Below, piece after piece: positions 1-6,746 of a stretch of DNA of 16,686 nt; within the stretch, counting starts at the first letter, position 1, and every line of letters begins with the position of its first letter. Under the pieces are notes generated by a model that was given only the letters and a program-made list of their open reading frames with translations, did no database searches and was not told the origin of the DNA. Source of the stretch: UBA927 sp964361785 (GTDB lineage Bacteria > Patescibacteriota > Microgenomatia > UBA10105 > UBA927); NCBI GenBank assembly GCA_964361785.1, contig CAYIBX010000024.1, forward strand, positions 1 through 16,686, given 5' to 3'. The position numbers and the translations under genes are program-made.

Positions 1-263
1 GCGTCATAGCAACATTTTACCGTATTTGGTTAGTGCTAATCTACTCTAGACCCTTGTTTATTACACTTGCTCTGTTTATTATAATGGGTACGACGGGCAT
101 GTCGATGAAATACGGATGGTTTGAGATTATTGCAGAGCCCGATGCCATGCGCTATGTGCACAACGTTGTAAGCACATGGTTTTCCCTTTCCCTTCTCGGC
201 ATGGCAATCACAGGACTTATGATGTACATGTATCCCATTTGGATGAAAAAATTAATACAATAA
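1..263 (+). CDS. C-terminal part of a small membrane protein (partial at left edge)
   Basis: The frame is open from base 3 to the TAA at 261-263, so this is the last 86 residues of a gene whose start lies outside the window. A GTG at 33 is possible, but the upstream codons in frame look equally protein-like (hydrophobic, with Tyr and Trp). Two hydrophobic segments are visible: one around LFITLALFIIMGTTG and one around TWFSLSLLGMAITGLMMYMY. A His (RYVHN) stands just before the second, an arrangement also seen in small cytochrome-b-like or PepSY-type membrane proteins, but I cannot assign a family. The C-terminus is lysine-rich (WMKKLIQ), suggesting a cytoplasmic end. The last 12 bases overlap the end of the convergent gene on the minus strand. 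Confidence 0.6.
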   Translation, partial: VIATFYRIWLVLIYSRPLFITLALFIIMGTTGMSMKYGWFEIIAEPDAMRYVHNVVSTWFSLSLLGMAITGLMMYMYPIWMKKLIQ

Positions 264-1034
264 TTTTGCCATCCCTGCGACTTCTGCAGTTGAAAAAGCA
301 GCTCTGGCGGTACGAAGGTGTCGAGTGTCATTTAACAACGTATAGAATTTTTCCCTGCCTTCTAGAGAAAACTCTTTTCTATTGATAAGTGTACTTTTCC
401 ATTCTATATTTCTATTTGCCGGGACAACGAGTAATTGTGAAAATTCCGAAGATATTTTAAGAGGTCTGGCTTTTGCAATTTCTTTCAATCCATATTTTTC
501 AGGGTTCTCAAGTGCGTTGACCACTTCGACCAGTGCCTCTGCCCCTTTGGCAAACCCTGTTTCTGATAGTTGTTTAAATGATCGTTCATTGAGTAATCCA
601 AGCTTTGACTCGCCAACACCTTCTATCACCACGCCATCTCCTTTTTTAACGATAAGAAACGCCATGTCTGGATTTCTGTGGTAGCCTAACTCTTTCCCCA
701 ATCCAAAGGCATCGGGATTGTGCGCCAGTGCTAATAATTCTTTTTCCAGTGGACTCCGCTCTCCAAACTCGGGATCAGCCGTCACAAGCATCTCAAAAAT
801 CTTGCCGCGCAACTGCTTGCCCCCGCCTACACCCGATCCTTTGGATGCTGCAGCTATTTCAGATTGAAACGTCTCCCACTCTATGCAGTCAAAAACATTT
901 TTTTGGCGCTCACGATCAGGAACATAGGCTTTCTCTCCCTCAACTTTGATCAACGACTCCCACAATCTCGCACGCAGAGGATGGATAGGGGCTTCTTTAT
1001 ATTGAAAACTCACATCTGTTTCTCGACTTGCCAT
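252..1034 (-). CDS. Hypothetical protein, candidate PD-(D/E)XK nuclease fold
   Basis: About 260 residues when started at the ATG at 1034; a TTG at 1073 would add 13 residues, and neither start has a clear ribosome binding site. I do not recognise the family by name. Counting from the TTG, a helix-like segment GKIFEMLV (E94) is followed by NPD (D136), a hydrophobic strand, then GESK (E155, K157). The order Glu-helix, then PD, then E-x-K at the end of a strand is the signature layout of the PD-(D/E)XK nuclease superfamily. That superfamily cuts nucleic acid with Mg2+ and includes restriction and repair enzymes. The rest is soluble with no membrane segment or signal peptide. The gene lies just downstream of the zinc-ribbon gene on the same strand, probably co-transcribed. 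The nuclease reading is inference from spacing of a few residues. Confidence 0.65.
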   Translation of the reverse strand: MASRETDVSFQYKEAPIHPLRARLWESLIKVEGEKAYVPDRERQKNVFDCIEWETFQSEIAAASKGSGVGGGKQLRGKIFEMLVTADPEFGERSPLEKELLALAHNPDAFGLGKELGYHRNPDMAFLIVKKGDGVVIEGVGESKLGLLNERSFKQLSETGFAKGAEALVEVVNALENPEKYGLKEIAKARPLKISSEFSQLLVVPANRNIEWKSTLINRKEFSLEGREKFYTLLNDTRHLRTARAAFSTAEVAGMAKLLY

Positions 1035-1087
1035 ATAGGCCTGTAGTATATTTCTTTTTCTACCTATTAGCAAGGAGTTTACTATAA

Positions 1088-1339
1088 TTATCTCCGCCTA
1101 GGAGAATCGAACTGATCTGAATTGATTCGTCTGGCGCTTTTTGGTAATATTTTTTCGCATTGTATACAACTGCTATTTCCGCTACACGGATTCAACGCCA
1201 AGCAATGAGGACACTGTCGAGGTAATCCTTCCTTTGGCTTCCACGAAATTTTCACTGTCGCTTGCCTCCACCACTCGGCTAAAGCTTCTCCACTTAAACC
1301 CGGAGGAGGCATGGGTCCATTTGGTTGATTTTCACTCAT
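1088..1339 (-). CDS. Small zinc-ribbon-like protein
   Basis: 83 residues from ATG 1339 to TAA. The first third is proline- and glycine-rich with a short amphipathic segment (EALAEWWRQ). The centre has Cys43 and Cys46 (CPHC) and Cys58 and Cys61 (CIQC), i.e. CxxC-x11-CxxC, the layout of a zinc ribbon or rubredoxin-like knuckle; Cys52 lies between. The tail is basic (SPRRR). Such domains usually bind one Zn2+ and serve in nucleic-acid or protein binding; no specific function can be given. The gene is 14-53 nt upstream of the nuclease-like gene depending on that gene's start, so the two probably form one transcript. It is divergent from the PRC/MgtE-N gene, sharing a 68-bp spacer. Confidence 0.6.
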   Translation of the reverse strand: MSENQPNGPMPPPGLSGEALAEWWRQATVKISWKPKEGLPRQCPHCLALNPCSGNSSCIQCEKILPKSARRINSDQFDSPRRR

Positions 1340-1407
1340 ACAATATCAATTGTAACAAATAGACTCCTCTCTTGCTTTTCATTTAGATAACCAACTACCA
1401 TGGACTC

Positions 1408-2613
1408 ATGCTTTATTTTGCAGAATTATCAGGCAAAAAGGTCGTCACGCCGGAAGGCGCACTGATAGGTAAACTCGTCGACAGCATTTTTTTGGGTTCT
1501 GGACAGCCATTGGTGACTAAACTCGTGGTCAAAACTAGTTACGGCCGCCACATCATCCCCATAAGCAATGTAAAATCCATTACGAACACTATCATCGTTC
1601 CTACCGAATACGAACGCGCGGTGCTTGAGGACAATGAGCTTTCCATAAATACCCATCTTATGGATCAGCAAATTATTGATATCAAAGGCAACAAAGTGAT
1701 CAGAGTAAACGACGTCGCTATCCAAGAAAAACCATATTACATCGTCGCTGGCGTGGATGTAGGACTATTGGGGATTGCGCGCTGGATGCACATCGAGCAA
1801 ATCATCAATAAATACATCCTCTCCCTCTTTGGCACGTCTATGACGTCTAACTTTTTGCCTTGGGATGATATCCAGCCGGTCGAGCTTTCTCGCGGCAGGG
1901 TAATCCTAAAAAAAGAAGAGACGAAACTTACCCGACTCGCTCCTGAGGATTTAGCAGACCATCTGGAGCGGCTGTCGGTCAAAAATTTATCTAAAATTCT
2001 TGATTTACTCCCCACCGAGTACGAAGCAGAGGTTATCGCAAATTTAAATCTAGGCCGCCAACACATCCTCTTCCGCAGTTTAAAGCCAGCTCGCGCAGCG
2101 CGCATACTTTCTAGGGCTGATCCTGATGAAGCAGTAGACATATTGCTCACCCTTTCTCCCAAAAGACGAGAGCAAATCATTGCGTCTCTGGACGAGGAAA
2201 CGAAAGCCAATGTAGACGCCCTGATGCCGCTTACCAAAACGGATCTTGGAAACCTAGCGACCAATGAATTTTTCACTGCAGATCCAGAAGAAACATGTGC
2301 CAATGTGAAAATGCGGCTTAAAAAATCAGGAGATTTCTCTGGCCTTCACTATATCTATGTGATCAATAAAATATCAGAACTCATTGGCGTCTTTAATCTC
2401 CACGAATTACTCCTTCAGTCAAATGACATGCCGGTCTATAAATTTATGGCACCAAACGTCGTGACCATATCCTTAACTACCCCACCGACACTGGCATTAA
2501 AAAAAATGATTAAATTTAAATTTTTTGCACTCCCAATTATCAACGAAAAACGCAAAATGATAGGACTGGTAACGATAGATGACATCGTAGAAAGTATCCA
2601 AAACAATGTATAA
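1408..2613 (+). CDS. PRC-barrel / MgtE N-domain / CBS-pair protein, soluble Mg-sensor-like partner of a transporter
   Basis: 401 residues. Residues 1-75 look like a PRC barrel (SGKKVVTPEGALIGKLVDSIF, then strands ending in IIPISNVKSI), with a second related segment at about 83-165. Residues 175-275 match the MgtE N-terminal superhelix, rich in LAPEDLADHL, LKPARAARIL and DPDEAVDIL repeats. Residues 284-400 form a CBS pair ending MIGLVTIDDIVESI. In MgtE magnesium channels the N-domain and CBS pair sense cytoplasmic Mg2+ and gate a membrane part; here the membrane part is absent and no hydrophobic helices are seen. The stop codon overlaps the start of the NRAMP gene by 8 nt, so the two are translationally coupled and this protein probably regulates that transporter. 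A weak promoter (TTGCTT, 18 bp, TACCAT) ends 6 nt before the ATG. Confidence 0.88.
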   Translation: MLYFAELSGKKVVTPEGALIGKLVDSIFLGSGQPLVTKLVVKTSYGRHIIPISNVKSITNTIIVPTEYERAVLEDNELSINTHLMDQQIIDIKGNKVIRVNDVAIQEKPYYIVAGVDVGLLGIARWMHIEQIINKYILSLFGTSMTSNFLPWDDIQPVELSRGRVILKKEETKLTRLAPEDLADHLERLSVKNLSKILDLLPTEYEAEVIANLNLGRQHILFRSLKPARAARILSRADPDEAVDILLTLSPKRREQIIASLDEETKANVDALMPLTKTDLGNLATNEFFTADPEETCANVKMRLKKSGDFSGLHYIYVINKISELIGVFNLHELLLQSNDMPVYKFMAPNVVTISLTTPPTLALKKMIKFKFFALPIINEKRKMIGLVTIDDIVESIQNNV

Positions 2614-3862
2614 CACTATAAAACGCTTCTTCAAACATTGGACTACACGGTTTCTTTTTATCATGGCGCTGATGGGGCCTGGCATCATCACAGCGGTCGC
2701 TGACAACGATGCAGCAGGTGTGTCTACGTATTCCCTTGCTGCTGCTACCTTTGGGTATCAGATACTCATCATCCTTATCCCTATGACTCTCTTACTGGCT
2801 GTCACCCAAGAGATTGGAGCACGCATCGCAATTGTCGCTGAGAAAGGGTTAGCAGATCTTATCCGCGAACAGTTTGGGGTCCGCGTCGCCATCTGGATGT
2901 ACGGACTTTTATTTTTTATCAATCTTGTCGTCATCATCACCGACGTCTCGGGCATAAAATCAGCACTCGTTCTGTTTGGATTTAATCCTATCGTTGCATT
3001 GCCCTTTATCATCGCAGGGTTGTACTTTTTTGTCATGCGGACAACATATTCGACTATAGAAAAATTTTTCTTTATCCTCATTGGATTTTACGCGACCTAC
3101 ATCATCTCGGCATTTATGGCCAAGCCGGATTGGGGCTTAGCTACAAAATCGTTGTTTGTCCCAACGGGGACGATAACCCCCAAATTTCTCTACGTGGCTA
3201 TCGCGGTAATCGGTACTACTATCACGGCGTGGGGGCAGTTTTTCATAAACTCGTATGTCAAAGACAAGCGCATCTCTATAGAAAATATAAAGTACAACAA
3301 AATAGAAGTATATGTGGGGGCGTTTTTAACTGACGCACTCACGTTTTTTATGATAGTGGCAGTAGCGGTGGCTATTTTCCAAAATAACCTCACTATCACC
3401 AGTGCAGCAGACGCTGCGATGGCTATTCAACCGATTGCAGGCAACTTTGCCGGTGTCATGCTTGGCGTCGGGCTTTTGATAGCAGGGATCTTGGGATGTG
3501 TGATCGTGGCTCTGACAACCGCCTATGCGTTCTCTGAATTTTTTGGCTATTCAGGAAGCTTAGATGAAGACTTTCGGAAAAGTAAACTGTTTTACACGAC
3601 ACTCCTAGTTCAATTGGTGATTGCGACAGCAATCGTCATGCTCCCACAGATATCACTGTTTGCTATATCGCTGATTGCTAATTTCATAAACGGTCTTTTT
3701 CTGCCGGTAATATTTTTCTTTCTTTACAAAATAGCCAATAATGAATCCGTGATGGGACAATACAGAAACAACCACTGGCAAAATTTTATGCTCGTATCCG
3801 CCTCCATCGTGATTATGACTGCAACAAGTGTAAGTATCATCGGAAGCGTTATGGGGTGGTAG
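2606..3862 (+). CDS. NRAMP-family divalent metal transporter with non-canonical metal site
   Basis: 418 residues, about 11 membrane helices, the normal NRAMP (SLC11/MntH) size. TM1 carries GPGIITAVADNDAAGVSTYS (about 24-43): it aligns with the family's TM1, but the classic DPGN metal-binding motif is replaced by DNDAAG (residues 33-38). TM6 carries GTTITAWGQF (203-212) where Mn/Fe carriers have a metal-binding methionine (ATxMPH); no Met is present. Family knowledge: these residues favour soft transition metals, and the branch lacking them includes the NRAMP-related magnesium transporters. I infer Mg2+ or another hard ion rather than Mn2+/Fe2+, supported by coupling to the MgtE-N/CBS gene. 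I leave out the symbol mntH because the specificity is doubtful. Confidence 0.88.
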   Translation: MYNTIKRFFKHWTTRFLFIMALMGPGIITAVADNDAAGVSTYSLAAATFGYQILIILIPMTLLLAVTQEIGARIAIVAEKGLADLIREQFGVRVAIWMYGLLFFINLVVIITDVSGIKSALVLFGFNPIVALPFIIAGLYFFVMRTTYSTIEKFFFILIGFYATYIISAFMAKPDWGLATKSLFVPTGTITPKFLYVAIAVIGTTITAWGQFFINSYVKDKRISIENIKYNKIEVYVGAFLTDALTFFMIVAVAVAIFQNNLTITSAADAAMAIQPIAGNFAGVMLGVGLLIAGILGCVIVALTTAYAFSEFFGYSGSLDEDFRKSKLFYTTLLVQLVIATAIVMLPQISLFAISLIANFINGLFLPVIFFFLYKIANNESVMGQYRNNHWQNFMLVSASIVIMTATSVSIIGSVMGW

Positions 3863-3870
3863 ACTAAATC

Positions 3871-4209
3871 ATGTCTAACAAAGATTCTGACTACCGTTTA
3901 TCACTCCTCCCTATTATTTTTCGCAAAGCATTAGGAATTGGTTCATGGGTACAAGGTTCAATCCGCGAGGTGGGTGAACACGCAGAAGCACAAAGCTATC
4001 TTCAGGCACCGGGACAGGGTGAAAAAGCGTTAAAAATTACAGAGGCTGAGATAAGAAAAACCGCTAAAAAACTTGGGAAGCCTGTGACACATAGAGTCTA
4101 TGCAGCAAATGAAAGATCCCAAAAGTTATTTATACAAACAAAGGGATATACACTCATAGGCACGGATGATGACGGTGCGCTCATTTTTGAAAAAGAAATA
4201 CTCCCTTAA
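3871..4209 (+). CDS. Small GNAT-acetyltransferase-like protein or fragment
   Basis: 112 residues, starting 8 nt after the NRAMP stop and so probably on the same transcript. The C-terminal half reads like the end of a GNAT N-acetyltransferase: a helix of the AEIRKTAKKLG type, a strand (THRVYAAN), then ERSQKLFIQTKGYTLIGTD, matching the usual N-x-x-S-x-x-L-F-x-x-x-G-Y/F motif. The acetyl-CoA loop (R/Q-x-x-G-x-G/A) is not clear; GQGEKALKITEAEI (around 48-61) is the nearest match. The protein is shorter than the usual 140-180 residues and its first 45 residues look unrelated, so it may be a shortened or decayed acetyltransferase. Its stop overlaps that of the convergent gene by 4 nt. No substrate can be named. 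Confidence 0.55.
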   Translation: MSNKDSDYRLSLLPIIFRKALGIGSWVQGSIREVGEHAEAQSYLQAPGQGEKALKITEAEIRKTAKKLGKPVTHRVYAANERSQKLFIQTKGYTLIGTDDDGALIFEKEILP

Positions 4210-4514
4210 ATACCTGTTTTCATCAAAACCCAAGCCGTACATCGCTCGCGACAGACACCAAAACCCCCTTCACCTGATATCGCTTTATACCTACTACAGG
4301 TACGAATATCAGGTTTTTCGAGTGTGGCTGAACAATATTCTAATTTCGTGGTACTTCCTTCTTCGCGCATGGCCCGAACTTCTTCTTGAGCAGTCCTAGA
4401 TACAACCACCTCACCTCTTTGTGCAGCTAATTTTCTATTTAAAAAATCTACTTCATCATCCGTTAATTGAACAGTAGAGGAAGACCTTTGCGCCTTTGAT
4501 CGTGGGTGTTTCAT
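4206..4514 (-). CDS. Small four-cysteine protein, family copy A
   Basis: 102 residues from ATG 4514 to TAA. Not a family I recognise, but it has a clear paralogue at 6747-7073. The two share a basic start, then LT/SxxxxxFLNRKLAAQRGEV and a C-terminal cysteine pattern; here it is C-x11-C-x14-C-x3-C. The conserved FLNRKLAAQRGEV segment looks helical. The four cysteines would suit a small metal-binding or disulphide-bonded knuckle. No membrane segment or signal peptide. Its promoter (TTGTTA, 17 bp, TATTAT) ends 6 nt before the ATG, so the mRNA should be leaderless. The coding case rests on the paralogy: conservation of the protein reading in two places is hard to get by chance. Confidence 0.75.
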   Translation of the reverse strand: MKHPRSKAQRSSSTVQLTDDEVDFLNRKLAAQRGEVVVSRTAQEEVRAMREEGSTTKLEYCSATLEKPDIRTCSRYKAISGEGGFGVCRERCTAWVLMKTGI

Positions 4515-4520
4515 GGCTGT

Positions 4521-4549
4521 ATAATACTGACATCTTCAATAAATAACAA
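4521..4549 (-). promoter_or_regulatory. Promoter of the four-cysteine gene copy A
   Basis: On the minus strand: -35 TTGTTA (4544-4549), 17-bp spacer, -10 TATTAT (4521-4526), then 6 nt to the ATG at 4514. Predicted transcription start falls on or beside the ATG, hence a leaderless mRNA. Confidence 0.55.
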
Positions 4550-4587
4550 CAGGCAATCTGAGAGCTATATGTTTACTATATATATGG

Positions 4588-4824
4588 TCAGACACGCGGA
4601 CATCCGGTAATTTTTGCATGGAGAACGATTCCTGCAATATGGGCTATCTTTATTTGGACTAGCTTTTTTACTGCCTCCACATAAGAAAGACCTTTTTCAT
4701 CAACCGGACTCACATGAGAACGTACCGATTGAAATTTCACGATCTCAATTTCTGCATCTTTCATCAATGGTCCAGTAGCAAACACAGGACAATATGGTCT
4801 ACCCTCTTGGGGACAAGCTGACAT
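4588..4824 (-). CDS. Hypothetical small protein
   Basis: 78 residues from ATG 4824 to TGA. A TTG at 4869 would give 93 residues, but an extended -10 element (TGC-TATACT, 4833-4841) lies inside that extension and puts the transcription start beside ATG 4824, so I chose the latter. The protein begins MSACPQEGRPYCPVF with two cysteines eight apart, and a third cysteine is near the end (ITGCPRV). The middle holds a charged segment and a hydrophobic helix (VQIKIAHIAGIVLHAKI), perhaps a packed helix rather than a membrane span. I recognise no family. It lies between two other unknown genes on the same strand and has its own promoter. Confidence 0.5.
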   Translation of the reverse strand: MSACPQEGRPYCPVFATGPLMKDAEIEIVKFQSVRSHVSPVDEKGLSYVEAVKKLVQIKIAHIAGIVLHAKITGCPRV

Positions 4825-4832
4825 AAGCCCAT

Positions 4833-4841
4833 AGTATAGCA
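4833..4841 (-). promoter_or_regulatory. Extended -10 promoter
   Basis: TGC followed by TATACT on the minus strand, an extended -10 element, ending 8 nt before ATG 4824. No good -35 box is visible, as is common for extended -10 promoters. Confidence 0.5.
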
Positions 4842-4899
4842 AATATTGATCTCTTATGCACACTCCCAATTTGGATCGCCAAGCAGTGGATCTATTGTG

Positions 4900-5322
4900 T
4901 CAGATATTGCACAATCCGAGCACACCTTTTGCTACAAAACGACGTGGATTAAAAGTCTTTTCCTTACTAAATAATATAGCCAGAGCCAATGCGGTTCCCG
5001 CTGATAGTTCTCCCACCGTACTTGCAGCAAAACGCATAGCTTCAACTTGTTCGTCATTCTTTGGAATGTGTATTCGTGCTAGTGGACCGACAAAAAGGAT
5101 ATTCTCTGACACAACACGCGTACTTCTGGGTGTATCCAACCGATGATTTATATGTCTACTTTCCAAGTAGGGCGGAGTATCGCTTATATCTGGAAAATCA
5201 ATCCCATTCGAAAACTGAATCGGGGGAGGATCAGCTGGCAAAAAATCGGGAGTCGCAACGATGATGCTAAACTGATCATCTGATTGTCTTTCTTCAATCG
5301 GTCTTTTATGTAGTTCTTTCAT
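4900..5322 (-). CDS. Hypothetical protein
   Basis: 140 residues from ATG 5322 to TGA. An ATG at 5346 lies directly against the -10 box (TATTAT, 5347-5352), so it would sit at or before the transcription start; ATG 5322 has GGAG 10 nt upstream and is preferred. The N-terminal half is acidic and proline-rich (PDFLPADPPPIQF), probably flexible. The C-terminal half has a predicted strand (ENILFVGPLARIHI), an alanine-rich helix (GELSAGTALALAILFS) and a basic end with a single cysteine. No known domain is recognised. It is divergent from the 5578 gene across a 255-bp gap that holds a 40-bp palindrome. This is the one gene of the island with a visible short leader and ribosome binding site. Confidence 0.55.
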   Translation of the reverse strand: MKELHKRPIEERQSDDQFSIIVATPDFLPADPPPIQFSNGIDFPDISDTPPYLESRHINHRLDTPRSTRVVSENILFVGPLARIHIPKNDEQVEAMRFAASTVGELSAGTALALAILFSKEKTFNPRRFVAKGVLGLCNI

Positions 5323-5346
5323 GTCTTTGCGTCTCCAAACACACAT

Positions 5347-5375
5347 ATAATACGACTATTATCGGATAAAAACAA
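5347..5375 (-). promoter_or_regulatory. Promoter of the 4900-5322 gene
   Basis: -35 TTGTTT (5370-5375), 17-bp spacer, -10 TATTAT (5347-5352) on the minus strand. The expected start is about 7 nt further, inside ATGTGTG, giving a leader of about 18 nt with GGAG before ATG 5322. The ten bases GTCGTATTAT also occur at the divergent promoter (5557-5566). Confidence 0.5.
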
Positions 5376-5435
5376 AAAAACAAAAAATATGAAAACTTAC
5401 CAACGCCAAGCGCTAACACGATACTAAACGTCTAC

Positions 5436-5475
5436 GTTGTCTTTTTGGTATGCGGCCGCGTAGGTAAAAGACAAC
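5436..5475. repeat. 40-bp palindromic element with GCGGCCGC core, copy 1
   Basis: A 40-bp interrupted palindrome: arm GTTGTCTTTT, then 7 bp, core GCGGCCGC, then 5-6 bp, and arm AAAAGACAAC. The outer 10 bp on each side pair perfectly and the core is self-complementary. A related element of exactly the same length is at 9986-10025 in inverted orientation. It stands in the gap between two divergent genes. There is no T-run, so it is not a standard terminator. Confidence 0.75.
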
Positions 5476-5540
5476 TTGGATTTCCTCCATTACGCGTCAA
5501 TATTTTTCGTAAAGAGAAGTTTGGTAATAGAAATTGCCAC

Positions 5541-5569
5541 TAGTCAATCAAAAAAAGTCGTATTATACT
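5541..5569 (+). promoter_or_regulatory. Probable promoter of the 5578 gene
   Basis: -10 TATACT (5564-5569), 8 nt before ATG 5578, with a fair -35 TAGTCA (5541-5546) at 17 bp. The distance again implies an almost leaderless mRNA. Confidence 0.4.
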
Positions 5570-5577
5570 CTCTCGAT

Positions 5578-5796
5578 ATGGTAACTCCTCCTCCGACCGT
5601 TTTAACTACTTGTGAACGATTTCCTCATCAAAGAATGGTTGCACAGGCTGCAAGACCGCGATGTGAACACGCTCGTGCAAGACTCTGCGCACTAAGCGAA
5701 GTCACGAATATGAGAAGTTGTGTTTATCCTGATATTAAAGCAATCACACCTGATGACAGAAAACTACTCCATCACGAAAAACTCAATCAACTATAA
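5578..5796 (+). CDS. Small cysteine-containing hypothetical protein
   Basis: 72 residues from ATG 5578 to TAA. The frame is open further upstream (an ATG at 5476), but that part would cross the promoter and sit against the palindrome; the -10 box at 5564-5569 favours 5578. Four cysteines occur as C-x16-C-x7-C-x10-C within a basic region (RPRCEHARARLC), then a charged tail (ITPDDRKLLHHEKLNQL). The spacing differs from that of the four-cysteine family at 4206 and 6747, so I do not group them. No family is recognised. A hairpin terminator overlaps the stop codon, which supports a real transcription unit. Confidence 0.45.
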   Translation: MVTPPPTVLTTCERFPHQRMVAQAARPRCEHARARLCALSEVTNMRSCVYPDIKAITPDDRKLLHHEKLNQL

Positions 5797-5820
5797 AGGG
5801 ATGGAGATAATTCCCTTTTT
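5795..5820 (+). terminator. Intrinsic terminator after the 5578 gene
   Basis: AAAGGGA (5795-5801) pairs with TCCCTTT (5812-5818), 7 bp with a 10-nt loop, followed by further T residues. It begins inside the stop codon. It may also affect the convergent AbiEii-like gene ending at 5829. Confidence 0.6.
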
Positions 5821-5828
5821 ACATCCAC

Positions 5829-6485
5829 TCATTCCACCACTGTTTTCGCAAGCTTCACAGCCTGAGAACGAAAAAATTTCTTTAACTCATCAAGTGTCAG
5901 AGGTGTCCGCATGCGCGGCAAAAACGTAAAATCTTCAACCGCCAAAAAATCTGATGAAATGAGCAGTGACTCTATATCCATGCGAAATTTTTCAGCAACT
6001 GCGGTACGTAAATCCCAAAAAGTAAATTTTTGTAATAAAAAATATAAATCAACGAAATCTTTGACTTCCTGACGCTGGGTGATTGTTTGGAGCTTATTGG
6101 TAGCAATATCGATGAGGCTATCTACTTTCAGATCACCTATGCGTCGACCTGAATCTTCAATCTGCGGATATGGATATTGAGCAAAATCAACTTTGAGTTT
6201 TTCTCCGTCCGGAAAATGCAAGATATATATAAAAACAGGATCAATTACACGAGCAGTAATACTACCGCTTACTCCTACTATATCTGATAGTATTTGAAAT
6301 ACTTGCTGACTATCCCAACGATTTTTTGAAAAAATATCAATATCTTCGCTTTCCCGATGATTGAGATAAAATGAAGAAAGCGCCGTACCACCAGTAAAAT
6401 ATCCCTGATTGGTAATATAGGGATTGTGACTTAAGGCGTCTAAAACAATTGCCTGCTTTTTGGTGAACTGAGGTATTTTCCCCAT
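5829..6485 (-). CDS. AbiEii/AbiGii-family nucleotidyltransferase (toxin-like)
   Basis: 218 residues, ATG to TGA. It shows the DUF1814 / AbiEii layout: GGTALSSFYLNHRESEDIDIF (32-52) is the nucleotidyltransferase motif, with G-G-T for the nucleotide and D48/D50 as metal ligands; KVDFA (98-102) gives the third acidic residue; the helical motif with K131 and R138 and KDFVDLYFL (142-150) completes the family's motifs III-IV. In the best-known AbiE systems the enzyme attaches nucleotides to tRNA or another target and stops growth during phage infection; some family members are not toxins. It overlaps the upstream 74-residue gene by 46 nt in another frame, so the two are co-expressed. The usual AbiEi winged-helix antitoxin is not present. 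Family assignment is firm; defence function is inference. Confidence 0.88.
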   Translation of the reverse strand: MGKIPQFTKKQAIVLDALSHNPYITNQGYFTGGTALSSFYLNHRESEDIDIFSKNRWDSQQVFQILSDIVGVSGSITARVIDPVFIYILHFPDGEKLKVDFAQYPYPQIEDSGRRIGDLKVDSLIDIATNKLQTITQRQEVKDFVDLYFLLQKFTFWDLRTAVAEKFRMDIESLLISSDFLAVEDFTFLPRMRTPLTLDELKKFFRSQAVKLAKTVVE

Positions 6486-6673
6486 ATAAGTAACTCAAAT
6501 AAACTTTTAATTTTTGGGAATAATTGCAATTTCTCCCAATACTTTTTTACATCAGCAAGTTTAATTTTTTCTAGCGGTTCAGGACCATAATTTAACGTAC
6601 GCTCAAGAATTTTAATGCGTCCAGCTTCGGTTTTTTCCAATTCTTTGCGATCGTAATCCCAGATGAATGCCAT
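6440..6673 (-). CDS. Small partner protein of the AbiEii-like enzyme
   Basis: 77 residues from ATG 6673. A GTG at 6694 is in frame, but an extended -10 (TGG-TATACT, 6680-6688) places the transcription start at ATG 6673. The protein opens MAFIWDYDRKELEKTEAGRI and contains LADVKKYWEKL and KIKSLFELLIWGK: charged, mostly helical, soluble, with aromatic residues. It overlaps the AbiEii-like gene by 46 nt. Gene order and size fit an antitoxin, but it has none of the AbiEi features (winged helix plus a larger C-terminal domain; AbiEi is normally about 200-280 residues). Its antitoxin role is therefore a guess from position. Confidence 0.65.
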   Translation of the reverse strand: MAFIWDYDRKELEKTEAGRIKILERTLNYGPEPLEKIKLADVKKYWEKLQLFPKIKSLFELLIWGKYLSSPKSRQLF

Positions 6674-6679
6674 GTCGTA

Positions 6680-6688
6680 AGTATACCA
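6680..6688 (-). promoter_or_regulatory. Extended -10 promoter of the AbiEii pair
   Basis: TGG followed by TATACT on the minus strand, ending 6 nt before ATG 6673. It decides the start choice and implies a leaderless mRNA for the two-gene unit. Confidence 0.55.
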
Positions 6689-6746
6689 CACCACTATTAC
6701 ATCCGCTCAACGCGATGTGTCGCACGGTCTTCTACCACCATAGTAT

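Noticed and set aside
1090..1125. GAATCGAAC, looking like a tRNA T-arm on the minus strand
   Set aside because: The flanking bases do not form a T-stem or acceptor stem, and the site lies in the zinc-ribbon reading frame.
1737..2303. 188-codon minus-strand frame inside the MgtE-N/CBS gene
   Set aside because: Ser/Arg-rich shadow of a gene with clear PRC, MgtE-N and CBS domains.
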